A DNA stretch of 64,000 nt from Allobosea sp. LC85 (GTDB lineage: Bacteria; Pseudomonadota; Alphaproteobacteria; Rhizobiales; Beijerinckiaceae). The stretch spans positions 1-64,000 of the forward strand of contig NZ_JPKG01000058.1 of assembly GCF_000735605.1 (NCBI RefSeq), read 5' to 3'. Below the pieces are notes generated by a model, which did not search any database, was not told where the DNA came from, and saw nothing but the letters and a program-made list of their open reading frames with translations. Of the stretch, positions 25,851-33,737 are shown piece by piece. Each line of letters starts with the position of its first letter. Position 1 is the first letter of the stretch. A program made the translations under genes and the position numbers.

Positions 25851-28352
25851 ATGCATAGGCTGCTGCGACGCCAGCTCAGAAAGCACCTCGGCATCGAGGA
25901 CGACGTACCAGCTGAGCTGCAGCCTTTCGTAGCAGCCGTCGATGCCGCCTACGCCGATTTCGATAGTGATCGGGCGATGCTCGAGCGCTCGCAAGAGTTG
26001 AGCTGGCAGGAGTTGTCGGAGGCGCGCGACAAGGCGACCCAGGCCCAGACCCGGCTGACCGACGCGCTCGGGAGCATCTCGGAGGGCTTCTCGCTCTATG
26101 ACGCCGCCGACAAGCTGGTGATCTACAACCGACGGTACCGGGACATGCACGGCACCGGCAGCGTCGATGTCGTGAATCAGGGCGTATCGTTCGAAACGAT
26201 CCTGCGCAATTCGGTTGCGAGCGGCGAGATCCGCGACGCGGAGGGGCATGTCGAGTCCTGGGTCGCGGAGCGCCTGGCCCGGCATCGCGATCCCAAGGGC
26301 ACGCATGTGCAACGCCGCTCCGACGGGCGCTGGCTCCAGATCAACGAGCACAGGACCGACGACGGCGGCACGGTCGCGATCTACACCGACATTACCGACA
26401 TGAAGCAGGCGGAGCAGGCGATCCAGGAGAGCGAGCAGCGGCTGCGCGTCATTGCCGAGGCCGCGCCGATGGCGGTGGTGATCGTCACCTTCGATGACGG
26501 GATCATCCGGTATGCCAACCAACGCTTCAGCGAAATGTTCGACGTCGAAGGGTCGTCCGCGCTCGGCCTCAGAGCCGAAACCCTCTACGCCGACCCGCAG
26601 CATCGCGAGCGCTTCATCGGCGCGCTCGCCGAGCACGGCCATGTAGAGGGCATGGAGATGCTGCTCAAGCGGGCTGGCGGCGAGGAGTTCTGGGCGCTCA
26701 TCGCCTCGCAGCGCGTCCAGTTCGAGGGGCGCCCGGCGATGATCACCGGCCTCGCTGACATCAGTGACCGCAAGCGCATGGAAGGCGAGCTGCACAAGGC
26801 GATCTGGGCGAGCGAGCAGGCGACCCGCGCGAAGTCGGACTTCGTTGCCAACATGAGCCATGAGCTGCGCACGCCCTTGAACGCGATCATCGGTTACAGC
26901 GAGATCCTGTTCGAGGACGCCGAGAGTGCCGGGCGCGAAGCGGAAAAGGCGGACCTGCGCAAGATCCAGGATGCTGGCAAGCATCTGCTCGGCCTGATCG
27001 ACAACATCCTCGATCTTTCCAAGATCGAGGCCGGCAAGATGACGCTCTATCTCGAGACCTTCGAGCTGCAACCCATGATCGAGAGCGTCGCGGCGACCGT
27101 CACCCCGCTGGCCAGGAAGACTGGCAACGCTCTCGTGGTGAACTGCGCCGACGAGGTCGGCACGCTCCACAGCGATCTGACCAAGGTGCGGCAGACCCTG
27201 TTCAACCTTCTCAGCAATGCCTGCAAGTTCACACGGAACGGGACGATAACGCTGACCGCGCTCCGTGATACGAACGAGGCGGTCGACTGGATCGAGTTCC
27301 AGGTGCGCGATACCGGTATCGGCATGACGCCAGATCAGCAGGCTAAGGTGTTCGAGGCCTTCACTCAGGCCGATGACTCGACGACCCGCACCTATGGCGG
27401 CACCGGGCTGGGCCTCGCCATCACCAAGAGCTTCTGCCAGCTGATGGGCGGCGATGTGACGCTGACCAGCGAAGCCGGCAAGGGAACGACCTTCAAGGTT
27501 CGTCTGCCGGCGGAGCCACGCCCTGCGTCGGATACTGCGGCCCCGGGGGCAGAGAAACGTTCAGAGGATCCGCAGGTCGCGGAGCCCGAGCACACGCCGA
27601 TCGTTCTCGTGGTCGACGATGATCCCATTGCGCGGGAGTTGCTGCGCCGGCACCTGCAACGCAGCGGTTATGCCGTGCGCGTGGCCGCCAATGGCGAGGA
27701 GGCGATACAGCTCGCCCGCACGCTGCAGCCCGATGTCGTCACACTGGACGTTCTGATGCCGCAGATGGACGGCTGGGCCGTGCTCAGCGCCATGAAGGAG
27801 GATGCGGCGCTCGCCGAAATTCCCGTCATCATGGCCACGATCGTCGACAACCAGAGCATTGCCTTCTCGCTCGGCGCCGCCGACTACCTGATCAAGCCGA
27901 TCGATCGCGACAGATTGGTCCGTGCGGTGGAAAAATGCGGCCCGAGGGGCGCGCCACGGCACGTGCTGATCGTCGAGGATGACGCTCCGACCAGTGAGCT
28001 GATGGCGCGCGCCCTGCGACAGATCGATTGCACGGTCACGCAGGCAGAGAATGGTCGGGTTGGTCTCAAGCGGTTGAACGAGGCTTTGCCCGACGCCATT
28101 CTGCTCGATCTGATGATGCCCGAGATGGACGGGTTCGAGTTCATCGCGCAGGTGCGCGCCGAATCCCGCTTCCGGCACATCCCCGTCATTGTCGTTACCG
28201 CGAAGACTTTGACCGCAGAGGATCTAGCCCGCCTCAACGGCCAGATACAGCATCTGGTGCACAAGGGCGAATATAGCGGCAAGACCGTGCTGGCGGCGCT
28301 CGACGAGCTGGTCCCCCTGCACGCAAGGCGCGCGGCGCCGGCTCGGCCATGA
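25851..28352 (+). CDS. Hybrid histidine kinase, PAS-PAS-HisKA-HATPase-REC-REC
   Basis: 833 residues from the ATG at 25851 (GAGG 7 nt upstream; an earlier ATG at 25827 falls within the repeat). N-terminal helical region, PAS-like domains at about 75-185 and 195-315, HisKA with FVANMSHELRTPLNAIIGYS (phospho-His about 348), HATPase_c with N-box NLLSNACKF and DTGIGM/GGTGLGLAI, then two receivers (Asp in VVTLDVLMPQMDGW and AILLDLMMPEMDGF). Cytosolic, with no membrane span. Placed after a FIST gene it matches NosP-NahK-type pairs, with phosphate probably flowing to its own receivers, the upstream single receiver or the downstream receiver-cyclase. Overlaps the next gene by 4 bp. Confidence 0.9.
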   Translation: MHRLLRRQLRKHLGIEDDVPAELQPFVAAVDAAYADFDSDRAMLERSQELSWQELSEARDKATQAQTRLTDALGSISEGFSLYDAADKLVIYNRRYRDMHGTGSVDVVNQGVSFETILRNSVASGEIRDAEGHVESWVAERLARHRDPKGTHVQRRSDGRWLQINEHRTDDGGTVAIYTDITDMKQAEQAIQESEQRLRVIAEAAPMAVVIVTFDDGIIRYANQRFSEMFDVEGSSALGLRAETLYADPQHRERFIGALAEHGHVEGMEMLLKRAGGEEFWALIASQRVQFEGRPAMITGLADISDRKRMEGELHKAIWASEQATRAKSDFVANMSHELRTPLNAIIGYSEILFEDAESAGREAEKADLRKIQDAGKHLLGLIDNILDLSKIEAGKMTLYLETFELQPMIESVAATVTPLARKTGNALVVNCADEVGTLHSDLTKVRQTLFNLLSNACKFTRNGTITLTALRDTNEAVDWIEFQVRDTGIGMTPDQQAKVFEAFTQADDSTTRTYGGTGLGLAITKSFCQLMGGDVTLTSEAGKGTTFKVRLPAEPRPASDTAAPGAEKRSEDPQVAEPEHTPIVLVVDDDPIARELLRRHLQRSGYAVRVAANGEEAIQLARTLQPDVVTLDVLMPQMDGWAVLSAMKEDAALAEIPVIMATIVDNQSIAFSLGAADYLIKPIDRDRLVRAVEKCGPRGAPRHVLIVEDDAPTSELMARALRQIDCTVTQAENGRVGLKRLNEALPDAILLDLMMPEMDGFEFIAQVRAESRFRHIPVIVVTAKTLTAEDLARLNGQIQHLVHKGEYSGKTVLAALDELVPLHARRAAPARP

Positions 28353-29938
28353 GCGGCATCGACACCGGCAGCGCGTATGCCTGGCGCATTCCGCTTGCTC
28401 ATCTTCGCCAGGAATTGCTGACTCCGGTCAACGCCTTGCTCGGCTATGCTGAGATCCTGCACGAGGAGGCAGCCCGGAAAGGGCGCCCGGACATCCTGCC
28501 CGATATGAACCGCATCCTCGGCGCTGCCCGGGATCTGGCCGGCAAGGTCGACCGGCTGGAGGATGGCGATCGCGCCGAGAGCCCGCCCGGCGCAGCCGCC
28601 TCCACGCAGGAGCAGGCGCTGCGTCACGAACTGCGCACGCCCCTCAACGCGATCAAGGGCTATGGCGAGATGCTGCAGGAGGATGTCGCCAATGTCTCAA
28701 GCGACGCGCTCCGGGCAGATCTCGATCGCCTGCTGGTGACAGCCACCGACCTGCTGCTGCGTCTCGACCGCGTCATGCGCATCTCGGTCGATGTCAAGGA
28801 TACGAGCCTGGCCTCCGAACAAACCGGCGCGGTCATGTTCAGCGACCTGATGCGCAATGTCGGGCCAATCGGGCATGAGCCGCATGCTGTCACCGAAACC
28901 GGCTCCATTCTCGTTGTCGATGATATCGAGGCCAACCGCGATCTCCTGTCGCGCCAGCTCACCCGCGATGGCCATCGCGTCGCTTCGGTGGCCGGCGGTC
29001 AGCAGGCGCTGGCGGCACTCGCCGACGATGAGTTCGACCTCGTCCTGCTCGATTTGATGATGCCCGATATCAACGGGTTTGACGTGCTCGTGCGGATGAA
29101 GGCCGATGAGCGGCTGCGTCGCATTCCCGTCATCATGATCACGGCCCTGGCGGAGACCGAGAGCGCCGTCCGCTGCATCGAGGCGGGGGCCGAGGACTAT
29201 CTGCCGAAGCCGTTCAATCCGATCCTGCTGCGCGCGCGGATCAATGCCTGCCTGCACAAGAAGCACTGGCGTGACCGCGAGCAGACCTATCTTCGCCGCA
29301 TCGAGGACGAGACCGCCAAATTCGAGCGACTGCTGTTCACCATCCTGCCAGGACAGGTCATCAGCCGCCTGAACCAGGGCGAAGTCATCATCGCCGACCG
29401 CTTCGAGGGCGTCAGCGTTCTGTTCGCCGACTTAGTGGGCTTCACCGAGCACTCGGCCCGCATCACGCCTGCGGCGTTGGTCGAGTATCTGAACCGGCTG
29501 TTCTCGGAGTTCGACGCGCTTGCCCGCGAACTCGGTGTCGAGAAGATCAAGACCATCGGCGATGCCTATATGGCCGTCGCCGGCTTGCCCGATCCGAGCC
29601 CAGATCCGTTCGCAGCGATCGCGAAAATGGCGCTCGGCATGATCGATCAGCTAGGCCGCGTCAACGGCCATTTCGGCTGGCCGTTGCAAATCCGGATCGG
29701 CATCCATTCCGGTCCCGTGGTGGCCGGCATCATCGGCACGCACCGCTTCATCTACGACGTGTGGGGCGACACCGTGAATGTCGCCAGCCGGCTCGAGGCC
29801 CATTCGCTGCCCAATCGGATCCATGTTTCCCAGGATACCGCCCGCCACCTCGTCGGCCCCTTCGTGCTGGAGCCACGTGGCAGCATTTACGTGAAGGGCA
29901 AAGGCAAGCTGGAGACGTTCTTCCTGAGCCGGACCTAG
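28349..29938 (+). CDS. HisKA-like x2 / receiver / class III adenylate cyclase
   Basis: 529 residues, start overlapping the kinase stop (ATGA). Two kinase-dimerisation-like segments: LRQELLTPVNALLGY (about 19-33), in which the phospho-His is replaced by Gln21, and LRHELRTPLNAIKGY (about 91-105), which keeps His93; no ATPase domain follows either. A receiver (about 186-305, Asp235 in LVLLDLMMP, Lys287) and a class III cyclase domain (about 345-525) follow, with metal Asp361 in FADLVGF and Asp405 in KTIGDAYM, and YDVWGDTVNVASRLE containing the adenine-selecting Asp and the Asn/Arg transition-state pair. All catalytic residues look present. Likely makes cAMP under control of phosphorylation. Confidence 0.9.
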   Translation: MSGIDTGSAYAWRIPLAHLRQELLTPVNALLGYAEILHEEAARKGRPDILPDMNRILGAARDLAGKVDRLEDGDRAESPPGAAASTQEQALRHELRTPLNAIKGYGEMLQEDVANVSSDALRADLDRLLVTATDLLLRLDRVMRISVDVKDTSLASEQTGAVMFSDLMRNVGPIGHEPHAVTETGSILVVDDIEANRDLLSRQLTRDGHRVASVAGGQQALAALADDEFDLVLLDLMMPDINGFDVLVRMKADERLRRIPVIMITALAETESAVRCIEAGAEDYLPKPFNPILLRARINACLHKKHWRDREQTYLRRIEDETAKFERLLFTILPGQVISRLNQGEVIIADRFEGVSVLFADLVGFTEHSARITPAALVEYLNRLFSEFDALARELGVEKIKTIGDAYMAVAGLPDPSPDPFAAIAKMALGMIDQLGRVNGHFGWPLQIRIGIHSGPVVAGIIGTHRFIYDVWGDTVNVASRLEAHSLPNRIHVSQDTARHLVGPFVLEPRGSIYVKGKGKLETFFLSRT

Positions 29939-30475
29939 GCGCCCGCCGGCGGGTACATCCGGCTGGCTTGGACCTGACGCACATGCTGATCTTGCGGTGA
30001 CGATACAAGCGACCAGCACCGCGAGCCTGTCGGTCAGCTACGCCCAAGCCCGAGGCGAATGTGGAAATTGGGTGAAAAACGGAAGTTCAATCGGCCGGAG
30101 CACAGGCAATGAGGCCCTTTCGGGCGAGGACCCTACCCCCCGACACCGGCGCCGTATCCTTCTGTCGATTTACGAGACTCGTTTCATTCCGGCGGCTGCC
30201 ATGCCCCCTCACCCGCTGGCGGCACCGAAGGCGGCGTTGTCTTCGGCCATTAGAGCCGCATCACCAGGTCGATCGGCCCGTTCGGAGCAGGCAGCGGCCA
30301 TGGGTTTGGCGAGGCCGCGTGCAACCGCGACGCCGGCAGTCTTGCTGACGCCATCGTGATCATCTCGACGGGAACGAGGAGTCGCCACCGCCCGCCACTC
30401 GGTCACGATAACCGCGGGGCCGCGGCTCAACGCCAACGCCCCGCGCCCACAACCACTGAGGTCACCGACCTCGGA
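29939..30475. other. Intergenic region without a supported gene
   Basis: This 537-bp stretch lies between the 3' ends of the cyclase gene and the HlyD-type gene. Short frames exist on both strands but none has a ribosome site, a family motif or consistent codon use. It may be a decayed gene or insertion scar. Confidence 0.5.
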
Positions 30476-31798
30476 TCATTGCTCGCGCATGCTACGCTGC
30501 ATGCGCTGCAGGACCGGTCCCACGATGTACTGGAGAGCGGAACGCTCGCCGGTGGCGACGAACACTTCGACGGGCATGCCGGGGACAATCCGCTTCTTGT
30601 AGTTCTCGGGTATGGCGTCCTGCTCGATCGTCACCTCGCCAGCGAAGTAGGGCCGCCGCGTGGCTTCATCCAATAACCGGTCCCGTGAGACAGACGTGAC
30701 CTTCCCGCGAAAGAGCGGTGGTCGTCTGGTGGCGAAGGCCGGGAACATGATCTCAGCGTCGAGGCCCGGCGCGATCCCGTCGATGTCCAGCGGGTTGATT
30801 TCGATCCGAGCGAGAAGGACATCCGATACGGGAGCAAGCTCCATGAGCACGTCGCCCGGGCGGACGACGCCGCCGACAGTGAACACCTTCAGCCCCTGAA
30901 CCACCCCCGTCTGAGGAGCCCTGATGTCGATGCGCTGCACCACGTCCGTGGCCGAATGCATCTTGGCGCGGGTTTCGACGATGACCTTTCGTGTGGCGGG
31001 CAGGTCGCGGCTGACCGTCTCGAGGAATCGGCTCCGCATCTGGTCGATTTGAAGCTGCGTCTCGCCGGCGGCCTGCTTCAATCGCGCGATCTCGGAGGCG
31101 CTCTGCCCCACCTCGCCCTGGATCCGTGCCATCTCGCGTTCGAGAGCATAGATACGGGTGACTGGTATCAGTTTCTTGGCGTAGAGCGCATGAAGGCCAA
31201 CAAGTTCGTCTCTAATCTTTGAGGTTTGCTCTTTCCCTGAAATATTGACCTGCTCGAACCCCTTGATCTGTTCGGAGAGCTGGGAAATCTTGGAGGTGAG
31301 AATATTGATTTGACCCTGATAATTGGCCCGCCGCTCGCGAAACTGCGAGAGTTGGTCGGCAATCACCCGCGCCGTGGTCGGGTCGGACGCGTCCGACGAG
31401 ACCTCATTGGGGAACGCCACGGCCGGCAGGTCGTCGCGCTCTGCAACCAGGCGCGCCTCCTCCGCGACCGCGGCGATCAGCTGGCTCTTGAGGACGGTCA
31501 GATTGCCCGCCGCCGACACGTCCGCGAGCCGGACGAGCAAGCTCCCCTCCTGAACGAGCTGGCCGTCCCTGACGAGGACCTCCTGAACGATGCCGCCCTC
31601 GAGATGCTGGATCGTCTTTCGGTTGGACTGGCTGACGATCTCGCCCTTCGCGATCGCCGCCTGATCCAGCCGGGAATAGGCTGCCCATACGCCGCCCACG
31701 CCGAAGAAGACAAAGATGGCGACCCAGGCGGCCTTGATGGGCTGACGCCAGTCTGACGAAGCCACCGGTCGCCGGGGATTTGAGGGTGACGCACTCAT
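30476..31798 (-). CDS. Type I secretion membrane fusion protein (PrtE/HlyD type)
   Basis: 440 residues. It has a short cytoplasmic N-terminus, a membrane span (AAWVAIFVFFGVGGVWAAY, about 24-42), a lipoyl half (KGEIVSQSNRKTIQHLEGG), a long coiled coil (about 130-290), and lipoyl plus barrel halves (DIRAPQTGVVQGLKVFTVGG, GMPVEVFVATGERSALQYI). This pattern is closest to PrtE/AprE adaptors of protease and lipase exporters. Start overlaps the stop of the exporter ATPase gene. Together they form a complete inner-membrane type I exporter; a TolC-like partner is not in the window. Confidence 0.9.
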   Translation of the reverse strand: MSASPSNPRRPVASSDWRQPIKAAWVAIFVFFGVGGVWAAYSRLDQAAIAKGEIVSQSNRKTIQHLEGGIVQEVLVRDGQLVQEGSLLVRLADVSAAGNLTVLKSQLIAAVAEEARLVAERDDLPAVAFPNEVSSDASDPTTARVIADQLSQFRERRANYQGQINILTSKISQLSEQIKGFEQVNISGKEQTSKIRDELVGLHALYAKKLIPVTRIYALEREMARIQGEVGQSASEIARLKQAAGETQLQIDQMRSRFLETVSRDLPATRKVIVETRAKMHSATDVVQRIDIRAPQTGVVQGLKVFTVGGVVRPGDVLMELAPVSDVLLARIEINPLDIDGIAPGLDAEIMFPAFATRRPPLFRGKVTSVSRDRLLDEATRRPYFAGEVTIEQDAIPENYKKRIVPGMPVEVFVATGERSALQYIVGPVLQRMQRSMREQ

Positions 31799-33516
31799 GT
31801 TATGGACCTGCGAGGCGGCAGTTCGACGATCCTCGGGCGGCTGATCTGCTGCATGACCTCATTGCGTCCCCCGAAGCCGTGCATCGCCCCTCCCACCAGG
31901 AGAAGCACCTTGTCGACCTGGGACAGCAGGCTGCCGCGATGGGTGATGACGATGACGGTGGAACCGAGCTCCGCGAGGTCCTTGATCGTTCTCACCAGGC
32001 ATTCCTCGCCGGTCGTGTCGAGATTGGCGTTCGGCTCGTCCATGACGATCAGCGCCGGGCTGCCTAGAACGGCCCTCGCCAACGCGATTCGCTGCCGCTG
32101 CCCCCCTGACAATATGGCCCCTCTTTCACCGATCTGCGTTTCGTATCCGTCGGGAAGGGAGAGGATCAGGTCATGAACTCCGGCGAGCATGGCGGCCTTG
32201 ATGATCTCGGAAGACGGACAGTCCGTGAAACGGGCGATGTTCTGCGCGACCGTCCCCGGGAAGAGCTCGACATCCTGCGGGATGTAGCCGAGGTGCTTGC
32301 CCAGTTCGTCGGAATCCCACCACTTGATGTTGGCACCGTCGAGGCGAACCGCTCCGATGGTCGCGGGCCATACGCCGACAAGAACGCGCGCCAGGCTTGA
32401 TTTGCCGGACCCGGTGGGGCCGATGACGCCGAGTACTTCGCCGGGTTCGAGATCGAAGGAGATGTCCCTCAGCACGATGTTCTTCCGGCCCGGCGCGACC
32501 GCAGACACGCCTTGGACGCAAACGCGACCGACCGGGGGATGAAGCGGCATATGCCTGGGTTCGATTTCATCATGGCTGAAGAGCAGCTGGAGGCGCTGGT
32601 ACGCCATCTTCATCGAAAGATAGTTCTTCCAGGTCGAGATCATGGTCGCCACAGGCGAAATCGCCCGTGTCGAAATGATCAGCAGCATCATCATGTTGCC
32701 GCCACTGATCTGATGCTCGATGACAAGGACCGCGGCCAGCGCCATGATGAGCGAAGACAGGGACATTCGCACGAAAGTGATGATGCTCTCGATGAACTGG
32801 CCCTTGCTCGCCGCCTCTTCCTGCCAGGAGAGGTTGAGATTCTTTATCGAGAGCCAACGGCGCTGCAGCGTCCTGCGCATTCCAAGCGCGCGGATAACCT
32901 CGCTGTTCTGCAGCATCCTGTCGGCGAATTCGCTCGCACGAAGGGAGTGCACCAGCGAATACAGCATCGGTACTGAGGTGTAATAGGTGACGGCAATTCC
33001 CATGAGCAACAGGATTCCGACACCGACGAGCATGGCAATGCCGGCATAGATATTGATGGCGAACGCAGCGGCAATGAAGAGCGGGCTCCATAGCGCATCT
33101 GCAGCCGTTGCGAGAACTCCGCCACTGATGCGATCGCGAAGCGTATCAACGTCGCGCAGGGTCTGGGTAGCCGACATCCCATCATCGCCGGACCTTCCCT
33201 GGAAAAGGGTGCGGTGCACGGCGTCGAATACGGCCTGAGCCAGGGAACGGTCGAACGCCACGGCAACACGGTTCATGGCCTTTGCGCGCAACCATTCCAG
33301 GACAGCATAGAACACCCACGCTGTGATGATCAGACCTAAGAGAGAATATAAAGTTGGCATACTACGCGTCGGTATCACGCGATCGAACAAATTACGCATG
33401 TAGAAAAGGCTGCCAAGCGCAAGCAAATTATAGAAAAAACTAACCACAAATATCGCGAGGAACGCCGGAACAAGCGCCTTCATCGCACGATCGAGGCCGC
33501 TTGAACTGACTGTCAA
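31795..33516 (-). CDS. Type I secretion ABC exporter (PrtD type)
   Basis: 573 residues. Transmembrane domain of about 300 residues (AILVVSFFYNLLALGSLF-type helices near the N-terminus), with no C39 peptidase-like N-domain, then a nucleotide-binding domain: Walker A GPTGSGKSSL, signature LSGGQRQRIALARAV, Walker B ALIVMDEPNANLD, H-loop ITHRGS. This is the PrtD/AprD branch, whose substrates carry C-terminal signals and often RTX motifs. It is the only exporter ATPase in the window, so it could serve the island's DUF4214 proteins or the adhesin at 1-2263 (inference). Confidence 0.92.
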   Translation of the reverse strand: MTVSSSGLDRAMKALVPAFLAIFVVSFFYNLLALGSLFYMRNLFDRVIPTRSMPTLYSLLGLIITAWVFYAVLEWLRAKAMNRVAVAFDRSLAQAVFDAVHRTLFQGRSGDDGMSATQTLRDVDTLRDRISGGVLATAADALWSPLFIAAAFAINIYAGIAMLVGVGILLLMGIAVTYYTSVPMLYSLVHSLRASEFADRMLQNSEVIRALGMRRTLQRRWLSIKNLNLSWQEEAASKGQFIESIITFVRMSLSSLIMALAAVLVIEHQISGGNMMMLLIISTRAISPVATMISTWKNYLSMKMAYQRLQLLFSHDEIEPRHMPLHPPVGRVCVQGVSAVAPGRKNIVLRDISFDLEPGEVLGVIGPTGSGKSSLARVLVGVWPATIGAVRLDGANIKWWDSDELGKHLGYIPQDVELFPGTVAQNIARFTDCPSSEIIKAAMLAGVHDLILSLPDGYETQIGERGAILSGGQRQRIALARAVLGSPALIVMDEPNANLDTTGEECLVRTIKDLAELGSTVIVITHRGSLLSQVDKVLLLVGGAMHGFGGRNEVMQQISRPRIVELPPRRSIT

Positions 33517-33518
33517 CT

Positions 33519-33737
33519 TCAGCTCCCGAACAACATCGATTTCAACTCATCGCTTTTATTAAATGCGATCAAGGCGCGAGCGTAGGCCACTGCCCAATAT
33601 TTGGCCCGACGGGGGTGCCCTCCGGCGTCGAGGCGCCAAAACGTTCTCGTCGATGAGGACAACAACGAGAGGAGCCCTTCGTCATCGAAGTTACCACGAT
33701 TGGGCCTAATCACGCGAAGCATGTTTTTCAGGTCCAC
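33519..33737 (-). CDS. Small protein of unknown function
   Basis: 72 residues, mixed charged and hydrophobic with no signal peptide (LKNMLRVIRPNRGNF, SSTRTFWRLDAGGHPRRAKY). It overlaps the 3' end of the glycosyltransferase gene by 32 bp and ends 2 bp before the exporter gene, so it is likely cotranscribed and perhaps coupled. No family recognised. A small accessory or chaperone for secretion is conceivable but unsupported. Confidence 0.45.
   Translation of the reverse strand: MDLKNMLRVIRPNRGNFDDEGLLSLLSSSTRTFWRLDAGGHPRRAKYWAVAYARALIAFNKSDELKSMLFGS

Noticed and set aside
25833..27170. 445-codon frame antisense to the hybrid kinase
   Set aside because: Shadow of the PAS and HisKA coding sequence with no ribosome site or recognisable fold.
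30209..30436. 75-codon reverse frame downstream of the HlyD-type gene
   Set aside because: A short VIVTEW stretch recalls UDP-glucose dehydrogenases, but nothing else in the frame or flanks supports a fragment of that family.
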